From Ramlibacter sp. (GTDB taxonomy: Bacteria > Pseudomonadota > Gammaproteobacteria > Burkholderiales > Burkholderiaceae_C): 64,000 bases of DNA. The position numbers were made by a program, and so were the translations under genes. The stretch lies in the NCBI RefSeq assembly GCF_028291745.1, contig NZ_JAQGNQ010000072.1, positions 1 to 64,000 on the forward strand, read 5' to 3'. Position 1 is the stretch's first letter; every line of letters starts with the position of its first letter. Below, in pieces: positions 42,253-51,399 of the stretch. The notes beneath the pieces were generated by a model. That model did no database searches and was not told the origin of the DNA. It worked only from the letters and a program-made list of their open reading frames with translations.

Positions 42253-44517
42253 TCAGCTCCCCGCCCGTATCCTCTGCGCGTTCATCACGCTGGGCGTGCG
42301 CTTCAGGTTGCGCAGCACCGACTCCAGGTGCGAGCGGTCGCGCACCGCGATCACGAAGCGCAGGTCCGTCGCGTCCTGCGCGCGTTCGTCGTCCATGTCG
42401 ACGTGCGTGATGTCGGCCTCGGCATTGGCCAGCGACGCCGCCACCCGGGCCAGCGCGCCCTTGCCGTTGGCCACCGTCACCAGCACGCCGGTCTCGAAGG
42501 AACGCACCGGCTCCTCGGCCCACTCGACGCCGATGAAGCGCTCCGAATCCTTGTGCTGCAGGCGCTTGGCCACGGTGCAGTCGGCGGTGTGCACCACCAG
42601 GCCTTCGCCGCGTCCCAGGTAGCCGAGGATGGAATCGCCCGGCACCGGACGGCAGCAGCTGGCGAACTGCACCGAGGCGTTCTCGCTGCCATCGAGCGTC
42701 AGCCCGCCTTGCGACACGTTCTCGTGCGCGGTGAAGCGCTCCCGGCTGATCAGGAGGGCGTCGGGCTTCTCGCCCAGTTCGGACAGGAGCGTCATCAGTC
42801 GCTTGGCGACGATGCCCGCGATGCGCTTGCCCAGGCCCAGGTCGGTCAGCAGCTCGGGCCGGCTGCGGTTGCCGGTGAAGCGCAGCAGCTTGTCCCAGAT
42901 CGGGTGGTACAGCTCGTTGTCCGCGGGCAGCCGCTCCATGCCCTCGGCGCGCAGCGCCTGCGCCAGCAGCTTTTCACCCAGCTGCTGCGACTCGGCCTGC
43001 GCCAGCGTCTTCAGGTGATGGCGGATCTTGGAGCGCGCGCGACCGGTGCGCACGAACCCCAGCCACGCCGGGTTCGGCGTGGACACCGGCGCGGTCACCA
43101 CTTCGACCACGTCGCCGTTCTTCAGCTCGGTGCGCAGCGGCACCTGCGCGCCGTTGATGCGCGCGGCCACCGTGTGATCGCCGACGTCGGAGTGAATCGC
43201 ATAGGCGAAATCGACCACCGTCGCGCTGCGCGGCAAGGCCAGGATCTGGCTCTTGGGCGTGAAGACGTAGACCGCATCGGGGAACAGGTCGATCTTCACG
43301 TGGTCCCAGAACTCCGCGGCATCGCGCGTCTCGTTCTGGATATCCAGCAGCGACTGCAGCCACTTGGTGCCCAGGCGCTCGGTGTTTTCTTCCTGCGGCA
43401 CGCTGGCCTTGTACAGCCAGTGGGCGGCGACGCCGGACTCCGCCACCAGGTGCATCGCCTCGGTGCGCAACTGGAATTCGACGTTCACGCCCGAAGGGCC
43501 CACCAGCGTGGTGTGCAGCGACTGGTAGCCGTTGATCTTCGGGATCGCGATGTGGTCCTTGAACTTGCCGGGTACCGGCTTGTACAACTGGTGCAGCAGG
43601 CCCATCGCGGTGTAGCAGTCGGTCACCGTCGGCACGATGATGCGAAAGCCGTAGATGTCCGTGACCTGCGCGAACGACAGGTGCTTCTCGTCCATCTTCT
43701 TGTAGATGGAGAACAGCGTCTTCTCGCGCCCCGAGATGCGCACCTTCATGCCGGCGGTCTCGAAGCCGCTCTCGATGTCGCGATGCACCTTCTGGATCAG
43801 GTCGCGCCGGCGGCTGCGCGCGCGCGAGACCGCCTTGGAGAGCACCGCATACCGCCACGGCCGCAGATACTTGAACGAGAGCTCCTGCAGCTCGCGGTAG
43901 GTCGTGTTCAGGCCGAGCCGGTGGGCGATGGGCGCGTAGATGTCCAGCGTCTCGCTGGCAATGCGATGCCACTTCTCGCGCGGCACGTCTTCGAGCGTGC
44001 GCATGTTGTGCGTGCGGTCGGCCAGCTTGACCAGGATCACGCGCACGTCGCGCGCCATCGCCAGCAGCATCTTGCGGAAGCTCTCGGCCTGGTTCTCCTC
44101 GCGCGTGTTGAACTGCAGCTTGTCGAGCTTGGTGAGCCCATCGACCAGCTCGGCGACCGCCACGCCGAAGCGTTCGATCAATTGCGGCTTGGTGACGCCG
44201 CAGTCCTCGATCGCATCGTGCAGCAGGGCCGCCATCAGCGCCTGCGCATCGAGCTTCCACTCGGCGCACTGTGCCGCGACCGCGATCGGGTGGGTGATGT
44301 AAGGCTCGCCGCTGGCGCGCATCTGGCCCAGGTGCGCCTCGTCGGCAAAGCGATAGGCCTTGCGGACCAGGTCGACTTCGGCCGACTCGAGGTAGTCGAG
44401 CCGCGCAGTCAGCGCAGCAAAGCTCGCAGCAGCGGCGTTGGCTGCGGCGGGGGAGGGGCGGATGGGACTGCTGGGGCGTTTGCCACTGCCCGAAATCGGT
44501 GGGAGCACCGCACTCAT
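42253..44517 (-). CDS. spoT: Bifunctional (p)ppGpp synthetase/hydrolase, RelA/SpoT family
   Basis: The 754-residue protein has all domains in order. The HD hydrolase shows ALMAALLHDAIED (about 105-120) and VKLADRTHNMRTL. The synthetase shows SGREKTLFSIYKK, TDIYGFRIIVP and NGYQSLHTTLVGP. The TGS domain shows VDFAYAIHSDVGDHTVAARI, then come a zinc-finger region (FASCCRPVPGD) and a C-terminal ACT domain. Intact catalytic motifs in both halves indicate SpoT-like bifunction. The ATG at 44517 is used; the 33-codon upstream extension is poor. A terminator separates it from rpoZ, so it must have its own promoter in 44518-44606. Confidence 0.92.
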   Translation of the reverse strand: MSAVLPPISGSGKRPSSPIRPSPAAANAAAASFAALTARLDYLESAEVDLVRKAYRFADEAHLGQMRASGEPYITHPIAVAAQCAEWKLDAQALMAALLHDAIEDCGVTKPQLIERFGVAVAELVDGLTKLDKLQFNTREENQAESFRKMLLAMARDVRVILVKLADRTHNMRTLEDVPREKWHRIASETLDIYAPIAHRLGLNTTYRELQELSFKYLRPWRYAVLSKAVSRARSRRRDLIQKVHRDIESGFETAGMKVRISGREKTLFSIYKKMDEKHLSFAQVTDIYGFRIIVPTVTDCYTAMGLLHQLYKPVPGKFKDHIAIPKINGYQSLHTTLVGPSGVNVEFQLRTEAMHLVAESGVAAHWLYKASVPQEENTERLGTKWLQSLLDIQNETRDAAEFWDHVKIDLFPDAVYVFTPKSQILALPRSATVVDFAYAIHSDVGDHTVAARINGAQVPLRTELKNGDVVEVVTAPVSTPNPAWLGFVRTGRARSKIRHHLKTLAQAESQQLGEKLLAQALRAEGMERLPADNELYHPIWDKLLRFTGNRSRPELLTDLGLGKRIAGIVAKRLMTLLSELGEKPDALLISRERFTAHENVSQGGLTLDGSENASVQFASCCRPVPGDSILGYLGRGEGLVVHTADCTVAKRLQHKDSERFIGVEWAEEPVRSFETGVLVTVANGKGALARVAASLANAEADITHVDMDDERAQDATDLRFVIAVRDRSHLESVLRNLKRTPSVMNAQRIRAGS

Positions 44518-44606
44518 GGTCCCATCATAGGGGCTAGCAACTGCAGGCCAGCGATCAGGGTCAAGAATCGGGCGCCTTCCCCTGGCCCCGGATAGCCCGT
44601 GTAATG

Positions 44607-44635
44607 AAAAAGGCACCGCCTCGGCGGTGCCTTTT
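44607..44635 (-). terminator. Rho-independent terminator after rpoZ
   Basis: The stem GGCACCGCC-TC-GGCGGTGCC (44612-44631) is flanked by five A on the left and four T on the right, so it works as a terminator on either strand. It lies 18 bp after the rpoZ stop on the minus strand, which then reads a T-run. Confidence 0.9.
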
Positions 44636-44652
44636 GTCTGCGCGCGAGCCGC

Positions 44653-44856
44653 TTAGCCCGGCACCTTCTTGAGCATCTCCAGGCCGATCTTGCCTTCCGC
44701 GATCTCGCGCAGGGCGGTCACGCCCGGCTTGTTCTTGCTCTCGATCTTGGGCGCGTGGCCCTGGCTCAGCATGCGGGCGCGATAGGTCGCGGCCAGCACC
44801 AGCTGGAAGCGGTTGGGGATTTTCTCGAGGCAGTCTTCGACGGTGATGCGGGCCAT
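44653..44856 (-). CDS. rpoZ: RNA polymerase omega subunit
   Basis: The 67-residue protein starts [20 protein letters not shown] and continues [20 protein letters not shown], the standard omega subunit that helps assemble RNA polymerase. CCGGAG precedes the ATG. It follows gmk after 18 bp and is closed by a strong terminator. Confidence 0.95.
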   Translation of the reverse strand: MARITVEDCLEKIPNRFQLVLAATYRARMLSQGHAPKIESKNKPGVTALREIAEGKIGLEMLKKVPG

Positions 44857-44874
44857 GATTTTCTCCGGGAGTGC

Positions 44875-45495
44875 TTAGTGGATGCCCAAGGCGGCGAAGG
44901 TGTCCGCACGGGCGCGACGCTGCGACAGGAACTTGAGCCGCTGGGCATGCACGATCGCTTTCAGGTCGAAAAGCGCGCGCTCAAATAACTCGTTGATTAT
45001 AACGAAGTCGAATTCTTCTGCCTGCGCCATCTCGGTAGCCGCGTTCGCCAGTCGGGTTTCGATCACCTCGGGGGCGTCTTCGCCCCGCCGCTCCAGGCGC
45101 GAACGCAATTCTTCCCAGCTCGGAGGCAGGATGAAGATCAGGATCGCGTTGGCAAAAATCCGCTTGATCTGCAGCGCGCCCTGCCAGTCGATTTCCAGGA
45201 TCACGTCGGCGCCGTGGGCGATGCGGTCCTCGATCGCCTTCTTGGAGGTGCCGTAGCGGCGGCCGTGCACATGCGCCCATTCGACGAAGGTATCCGCCAG
45301 CACCATCTGGTCGAACTCGGAATCGGGCACGAAGAAATATTCGCGCCCATGCTTTTCCTGCCCGCGCGGGGGGCGGGTGGTGTGCGACACCGAAGGCTGG
45401 ACATGCGAGTCGAGCTCCAGCAGTGCCTTGACCAGGCTGGACTTGCCGGCGCCGCTGGGCGCGGCGACCACGAACAGATTTCCGGGGTAATCCAT
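44875..45495 (-). CDS. gmk: Guanylate kinase
   Basis: The 206-residue enzyme converts GMP and ATP to GDP and ADP. It has P-loop [10 protein letters not shown] (12-21), GMP-binding [20 protein letters not shown] and [14 protein letters not shown]. The ATG at 45495 is the conserved [17 protein letters not shown] start. It lies eight bases downstream of yicC, in the common yicC-gmk-rpoZ order. Confidence 0.94.
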   Translation of the reverse strand: MDYPGNLFVVAAPSGAGKSSLVKALLELDSHVQPSVSHTTRPPRGQEKHGREYFFVPDSEFDQMVLADTFVEWAHVHGRRYGTSKKAIEDRIAHGADVILEIDWQGALQIKRIFANAILIFILPPSWEELRSRLERRGEDAPEVIETRLANAATEMAQAEEFDFVIINELFERALFDLKAIVHAQRLKFLSQRRARADTFAALGIH

Positions 45496-45503
45496 AAGCG
45501 AGC

Positions 45504-46421
45504 TTATTCGATGTTCTGGACCTGCTCGCGCATCTGCTCGATGAGGACCTTCATGTCGACCGAGATCTTCGTCAGTTCCAGGGCCGCCGACTTCGATCCC
45601 AGCGTGTTGGCCTCCCGGTGCAGTTCCTGGATCAGGAAGTCCAGGCGCTTGCCGACCTCGCCGCCTTTGTTGACCAGGCGCTCGATCTCGTCGAGGTGCG
45701 CGGCCAGCCGCGTCAGCTCCTCGGCCACGTCGATGCGGATGGCAAAGGAGGTGGCTTCGGTCAGGGCGCGGTCCTGCGCCGCTTCCACCGTCGCGCCCGC
45801 GTCGCCCATCGCCATGGCTTCCTTCCAGCGCTCCAGGAAGCGCTGGCGTTGCTGCTCCACCAGTTGCGGCACCAGCGGGCGGGCCTGTTCGGCCAGCGTT
45901 CGCAACTGCTGCAGGTGGCCCAGCAGCATCTTGGCCAGCCGTGCGCCCTCGCGCTCGCGGGCGGCCAGAAGGTCGGCCACGGCCTGGACCGCCAGCTGCT
46001 GCAGGCGCTCGCCCCAGTCGCCGTCGCTGCCGCTTTCGGCGGCGGCCAGGCGCAGGATCTCGGCGACCGACAGCGCGGGCGCGTCGGGCATCCACGTGCG
46101 CACGCTGTCCTGCACGGCAGACAGGCGCTGCAGCGTGGCCGTCGAGGGCTCGCGCAGGGCCTCGCCCTCCGTGCCTTCCACGCCGGCGCGCACTTCCACC
46201 TTGCCGCGCTTGATGCGGCCGGTGATCAGTTCGCGCAGCTGCGGTTCGTGGGCGCGCAGTTCCTCGCCCAGCCGAAAAGACAGGTCGAGGAAGCGGCTGT
46301 TGACCGAGCGGATCTCCAGGCCCAGGCGGCCTGTTGCTCCTTTGCCGACTTCCTGACCGGACGCGGCCTCACCTGAGCTGTGTTGTGCCGAGGCGTAACC
46401 GGTCATGCTGTAAACTGGCAT
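45504..46421 (-). CDS. yicC: YicC-family endoribonuclease
   Basis: The 305-residue protein starts [13 protein letters not shown] and shows [38 protein letters not shown] and the C-terminal [21 protein letters not shown]. The E. coli member has been reported to take part in RNA decay (degradation of the small RNA RyhB). It heads the gmk-rpoZ unit. An insert in residues 14-28 ([18 protein letters not shown]) is variable in the family. Confidence 0.92.
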   Translation of the reverse strand: MPVYSMTGYASAQHSSGEAASGQEVGKGATGRLGLEIRSVNSRFLDLSFRLGEELRAHEPQLRELITGRIKRGKVEVRAGVEGTEGEALREPSTATLQRLSAVQDSVRTWMPDAPALSVAEILRLAAAESGSDGDWGERLQQLAVQAVADLLAAREREGARLAKMLLGHLQQLRTLAEQARPLVPQLVEQQRQRFLERWKEAMAMGDAGATVEAAQDRALTEATSFAIRIDVAEELTRLAAHLDEIERLVNKGGEVGKRLDFLIQELHREANTLGSKSAALELTKISVDMKVLIEQMREQVQNIE

Positions 46422-46497
46422 TCAGAAGTCTTTGCGTTCGTTGCGGGGGATTTCGGGGATTGCGAAGGAGCGCCGCAGCGTTCCAACATCTCAAATT

Positions 46498-47502
46498 ATG
46501 TCAAAGCTCAAACCGGCTCCTTTGCCGCCGGATACCGTCATCGGTGGCTACCGGGTCGTGCGCAAGCTGTCCGCGGGGGGTTTTGGCGTCGTCTACCTCG
46601 CAGTCGACAACGAAGGCCAGCAGATCGCGATCAAGGAATACCTGCCTTCCTCGCTGGCCACGCGGCCGCCCGGCGAACTGCTGCCGCAGGTGGCGCCCGA
46701 GAAGCTCTCGCTCTATCGCCTCGGCCTGAAAAGCTTCTTCGAAGAAGGCCGCTCGCTCGCCCAGATCTCGCACAGCTCGGTGGTGAGCGTGCTCAATTTC
46801 TTCCGCGAGAACGAGACCGTCTACATGGTGATGAACTACCTGGAGGGCGCGACCCTGCAGGACTTCGTCATCACCGCGCGCGAGCTGAAGAAGCAAAAAG
46901 TGTTTCGCGAGTCGACCATCCGCTCGCTGTTCGACGAGATCCTGCGGGGCTTGCGCATCGTGCACCAGCACAAGATGTTGCACCTTGACATCAAGCCTGC
47001 CAACATCTTCATCACGGATGACAACCGTGCGGTGATGATCGACTTCGGTGCGGCGCGTGAAGTGCTGTCCAAGGAAGGCAACTTCATTCGCCCGATGTAC
47101 ACCCCCGGCTTTGCCGCCCCCGAGATGTATCGCAGGGACTCCTCCATGGGGCCCTGGACCGACATCTACGCCATCGGCGCCTGCATCTATGCCTGCATGC
47201 AGGGCTACCCGCCCAACGACGCGCCCCAGCGGCTCGAGAAGGACCGCCTCTCGCTGGCGCTGTCGCGCCTGCGCGGCGTCTATTCGGACAACCTGATCGA
47301 AGTGGTCGAATGGTGCATGTCGCTCGATCCGCTGTCGCGTCCGCAGTCGGTGTTCGCCCTGCAGAAGGAGCTGAGCCGGGAGGGCGAGCGGCGCTATACG
47401 AAGTTGTCGGTGGGTGAGAAGATGCGGCTGCAGTTCGACAACATGGTGACCGACACCAAGAAGACCATGAAGAAGACGGGCTTCGGAGCGAAGGCAAAGT
47501 GA
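46498..47502 (+). CDS. Serine/threonine protein kinase
   Basis: The 334-residue Hanks-type kinase has glycine loop LSAGGFGVVYLA (25-36), Lys46 (AIKEYLP), HLDIKPANIF (Asp164), DFG (182-184) and the APE motif in GFAAPEMY. The Leu in HLD makes it a non-RD kinase. No transmembrane or sensor domain is present, so it is cytoplasmic. The frame is open from 46432, but the ATG at 46498 begins the conserved MSKLKPAPLPPDTVIGGYRV. It overlaps the phosphatase gene by four bases and is divergent from yicC (76-bp gap). Confidence 0.9.
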   Translation: MSKLKPAPLPPDTVIGGYRVVRKLSAGGFGVVYLAVDNEGQQIAIKEYLPSSLATRPPGELLPQVAPEKLSLYRLGLKSFFEEGRSLAQISHSSVVSVLNFFRENETVYMVMNYLEGATLQDFVITARELKKQKVFRESTIRSLFDEILRGLRIVHQHKMLHLDIKPANIFITDDNRAVMIDFGAAREVLSKEGNFIRPMYTPGFAAPEMYRRDSSMGPWTDIYAIGACIYACMQGYPPNDAPQRLEKDRLSLALSRLRGVYSDNLIEVVEWCMSLDPLSRPQSVFALQKELSREGERRYTKLSVGEKMRLQFDNMVTDTKKTMKKTGFGAKAK

Positions 47503-48401
47503 AATTCTCCGTCTTCCAGATCAGCCGCAAGGGCGGGCGCGAAAAGAACGAGGACCGGATGGGGTATTGCTATACCCGCGAATCCGGACTGTTCCTGCTG
47601 GCCGACGGCATGGGCGGCCACCCCGAGGGTGAGGTCGCCGCGCAGCTCGCGCTGCAGACCATCTCCGCGCTGTACCAGAAGGAAGCCCGGCCCGTCGTCA
47701 AGGACGTGGCGGAATTCCTCTCCACCTCGCTGATGGCCGCGCACCACCAGATCATCCGCTACGCCAGCGAGAAGGGCATGCTCGACACGCCCCGCACCAC
47801 GCTGGTGGCGGCCATCGTGCAGGGCACGCATGCCACCTGGGTGCATTGCGGCGACTCGCGCCTGTACGTCGTGCGCAACGGCGAACTGCTGACGCGCACG
47901 CGCGACCACTCGTACCTTGAGCAGCAGAACGCCGGCGTGATCCGCATGGACCGGATCAACCGCAACATCCTGTTCACCTGCCTTGGCTCTCCCACCAAGC
48001 CGGTCTTCGACGTCACCGGCCCGGTGCAGATGCAGCAGGGCGACAAGATCCTGCTGTGCTCGGACGGCCTGTGGGGCAGCATCGAGGACAACGACATCGT
48101 CCGCGACCTGTCGAACAAGCCGGTCTCCGAGGCGGTGCCCGACCTGGTCGAGAGCGCGCTGCGCAACGGCGGCGAGCACTCGGACAACGTCACCGTGATC
48201 GCGATGGAATGGGAGACGCCGGACACCTTCGAGTCCACGCGCGGCATCTCCACCGACAGCATCATGGACGGCGTCTTCGCCTCGACCATCCAGGCCGGCG
48301 TGCTCGACACGCTGGTCGATGACCTCGATGACGCGGCCATCGAACGCTCGATCGCCGAGATCAACGAGGCGATCCGGCGCTCGGCGGCGAAGAAGGCCTG
48401 A
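47499..48401 (+). CDS. PP2C-family serine/threonine phosphatase
   Basis: The 300-residue phosphatase has the metal-binding aspartates of the family: KNEDRMG (Asp19), [32 protein letters not shown] and [13 protein letters not shown]-terminal helix of about 50 residues ([20 protein letters not shown] onward) has no clear match. The start is a GTG at 47499 inside the end of the kinase gene (AAGTGA overlap), so kinase and phosphatase are made together and form an opposing pair. Confidence 0.9.
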   Translation: MKFSVFQISRKGGREKNEDRMGYCYTRESGLFLLADGMGGHPEGEVAAQLALQTISALYQKEARPVVKDVAEFLSTSLMAAHHQIIRYASEKGMLDTPRTTLVAAIVQGTHATWVHCGDSRLYVVRNGELLTRTRDHSYLEQQNAGVIRMDRINRNILFTCLGSPTKPVFDVTGPVQMQQGDKILLCSDGLWGSIEDNDIVRDLSNKPVSEAVPDLVESALRNGGEHSDNVTVIAMEWETPDTFESTRGISTDSIMDGVFASTIQAGVLDTLVDDLDDAAIERSIAEINEAIRRSAAKKA

Positions 48402-48429
48402 GCCTTGCGGGCCGCGGCCCCGCGCCGAA

Positions 48430-48593
48430 GGATGTCATCCCGGGCTTGACCCGGGATCCATGCAGCGATTGATCCACCGCCGCCGTGGATTGCGGCTCAA
48501 GCCCGCAATGACATCCACTGCCTGGATTGCGGCTCAAGCCCGCAATCGCATCCAGGGGGTGAACGTGCAGGTCGAGTCCGCGAATGACATCCG
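48430..48593. repeat. Intergenic palindromic repeats (REP-like), copy C cluster
   Basis: A full copy (GGATGTCATCCCGGGCTTGA to GCAATGACATCC, 48430-48516) is followed by another half copy, CCTGGATTGCGGCTCAAGCC to CATCC (48521-48553), and a degenerate third end at 48580-48592. It fills most of the 229-bp gap between the phosphatase and rph genes. This is the only copy cluster between genes of the same direction. Confidence 0.8.
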
Positions 48594-48630
48594 TCAGGCA
48601 GGTCCTCTCCCCCTTGCCTATCATTCGTCG

Positions 48631-49358
<728 letters not shown>

Positions 49359-49359
<1 letters not shown>

Positions 49360-49961
49360 TGGACCGCATCGTCCTCGCCTCCAACAACGCGGGCAAGCTC
49401 GCCGAACTGCAGGCGCTGTTCGCGCTGCTGGGCATCGCGCTCGTGCGGCAGGGCGAGCTGGGCGTGCCGGAGGCCGAGGAGCCCCACCGTACCTTCGTCG
49501 AGAACGCGCTGGCCAAGGCGCGCAATGCGGCGCAGCACACGGGCCTGCCGGCGATCGCCGACGACGCGGGCCTGTGCGTCGACGCGTTCGGCGGCCTGCC
49601 CGGTGTGGACACCGCGTATTACGCGACGCAATTCGGCTATCCCAAGGGCGACGACCACAACGTGAAGGCGCTGCTCGAACAGATGGAGGGCGTGGCGCAA
49701 AGGCGCGCCGCGCTGGTCAGCACGCTGGTCGCCGTGCGCACGCCGCAGGATCCCGAGCCGCTGATCGCGGTGGGGCGAGCGGTGGGCGAAATCACTCGCG
49801 CGCCGGCGGGCGGCCACGGCTTCGGCTTCGATCCCGTCATGTTCATCCCCGCCTTCGGCCAGACGTTTGCCCAGTTGCCGCCCGAGGTGAAGAACGCGCA
49901 CAGCCATCGCGGCCAGGCGGCGCGGCAGATGGTGCAGCTCATGCGCGAAAGATGGCTGTGA
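49359..49961 (+). CDS. rdgB: Non-canonical purine NTP pyrophosphatase (RdgB/HAM1)
   Basis: The 200-residue enzyme removes dITP, ITP and XTP from the nucleotide pool. It shows VLASNNAGKLAELQALF, EPHRTFVENALAKARNAA, ADDAGLCVDAFGGLPGVDTA and GHGFGFDPVMFIP. Its stop overlaps the hemW start by ten bases. Confidence 0.94.
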
Positions 49962-51214
49962 ACGACATCCAGCACTACATGCGCCCCGGCACGCTGCAGC
50001 TGACTGCGCTGCCGCCGCTCGCGCTGTACATCCACCTGCCGTGGTGCCTGAAGAAGTGCCCGTATTGCGACTTCAATTCGCACGAACTGGCGCCCGTCAC
50101 GTTCGCGGGGTCGGCCCTGCAGGTGGGGGCATCCGGCTTGGGGCGGTCCGGCACCGGATGGCAGCCCGCGGCCCTGCCCGAAGCGCGTTATCTCGACGCC
50201 CTGCGCGCCGACCTCGAAGCGGCGCTGCCGCTGGTGTGGGGCCGGGAGGTGCACAGCATCTTCCTGGGCGGCGGCACGCCCAGCCTCTTTTCGCCGGAAG
50301 CGATCGACCGGCTGCTGTCCGACGTGCGCGCGCGCGTGAAGCTCGCGGCGGATGCCGAGATCACGCTGGAAGCGAATCCCGGCACCTTCGAGAAGGATCG
50401 GTTCAAGGCGTTTCGCGCCGCCGGCGTCACGCGGCTTTCGGTCGGCGTGCAGAGTTTCAACGACGCGCACCTGAAGGCATTGGGGCGGGTGCACGACGCG
50501 GGCCAGGCGATCGCCGCCGTGGAAGAGGCCGCGGCCAGTTTCGAGACCTTCAACATCGACCTGATGTACGCGTTGCCCGGCCAGACGCTGGAGCAGCTCG
50601 AGGCGGACGTGACGCAGGCGATGGCCTTGCTGCCGCCGCACCTGTCGATCTACCACCTGACCATCGAGCCGAACACGTACTTCGCCAAGTTCCCGCCGGT
50701 CACGCCGCCCGAGGACCTGGCGTACGCGATGCTCGATCGCATCACCGAGATGACCACGGCCACCGGGATGGAGCGCTACGAAGTCTCGGCCTATGCGAAG
50801 CCCGGACATCGTTGCTGGCACAACTGGAACTACTGGCAGTTCGGCGATTACCTGGGCATAGGCGCGGGCGCGCACAGCAAGCTTTCCTTCCCGCACCGGG
50901 TCGTGCGGCAGGTGCGCAATCGCGACCCGAAGCTGTACATGGAGAACGCGCTCGCCGGCAACGCCATTGCGCAGGACGAGGAGGTCACGCGCGCCGACCT
51001 GCCCTTCGAGTTCATGCTCAACGCCTTGCGCCTGGCGGACGGCTTCGCCCTGCAGGACTTCACCGCGCGCACGGGGTTGCCCTTGTCGACGATCGAGCAG
51101 CCGCTGCGGCAAGCGCAGGCCAAGGGGCTGATCGAGCGCGACTTTGCACGCGTGAAGCCGACCGAGCGCGGCCTCGATTTCCTGTCGGATCTGCAGGCGC
51201 TGTTTCTCGCGTAA
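49952..51214 (+). CDS. hemW: Radical SAM haem chaperone HemW
   Basis: The 420-residue protein has the radical SAM motif CLKKCPYCDF (Cys32, Cys36, Cys39). IFLGGGTPSLFSPEAIDRLL, TLEANPGTF, GVQSFNDAHLKALGRVHDA and LMYALPGQT follow in order, then the HemW C-terminal domain. HemW carries haem to membrane proteins and was once called oxygen-independent coproporphyrinogen oxidase. Between the FeS motif and PEARYLDALRADLE lies a glycine-rich insert of about 28 residues, longer than in E. coli. Confidence 0.92.
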   Translation: MAVNDIQHYMRPGTLQLTALPPLALYIHLPWCLKKCPYCDFNSHELAPVTFAGSALQVGASGLGRSGTGWQPAALPEARYLDALRADLEAALPLVWGREVHSIFLGGGTPSLFSPEAIDRLLSDVRARVKLAADAEITLEANPGTFEKDRFKAFRAAGVTRLSVGVQSFNDAHLKALGRVHDAGQAIAAVEEAAASFETFNIDLMYALPGQTLEQLEADVTQAMALLPPHLSIYHLTIEPNTYFAKFPPVTPPEDLAYAMLDRITEMTTATGMERYEVSAYAKPGHRCWHNWNYWQFGDYLGIGAGAHSKLSFPHRVVRQVRNRDPKLYMENALAGNAIAQDEEVTRADLPFEFMLNALRLADGFALQDFTARTGLPLSTIEQPLRQAQAKGLIERDFARVKPTERGLDFLSDLQALFLA

Positions 51215-51221
51215 GGCGTCC

Positions 51222-51373
51222 CGAATGTCATTGCGGGAGCCAACGATGTCATTGGGGGAGCCAACGATGTCATTGCGGGCTTGACCCGCAATCCATGCGG
51301 CGGTGGATCAGGCGCCGCATGGATCCCGGGTCAAGCCCGGGATGACATCCTTCTTTACGGGATGACATCCCTT
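51222..51373. repeat. Intergenic palindromic repeats (REP-like), copy D with local tandem repeat
   Basis: Three copies of a 21-bp unit, ATGTCATTGCGGGAGCCAAC and variants (51225, 51246, 51267), run into CTTGACCCGCAATCC. A second half, GGATCCCGGGTCAAGCCCGG GATGACATCC, follows at 51321-51350, and GGGATGACATCCC ends the cluster. It lies between the convergent hemW and DUF5666 genes. Confidence 0.78.
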
Positions 51374-51399
51374 CTTTCCTTCACGACCCGGACTGCGAC

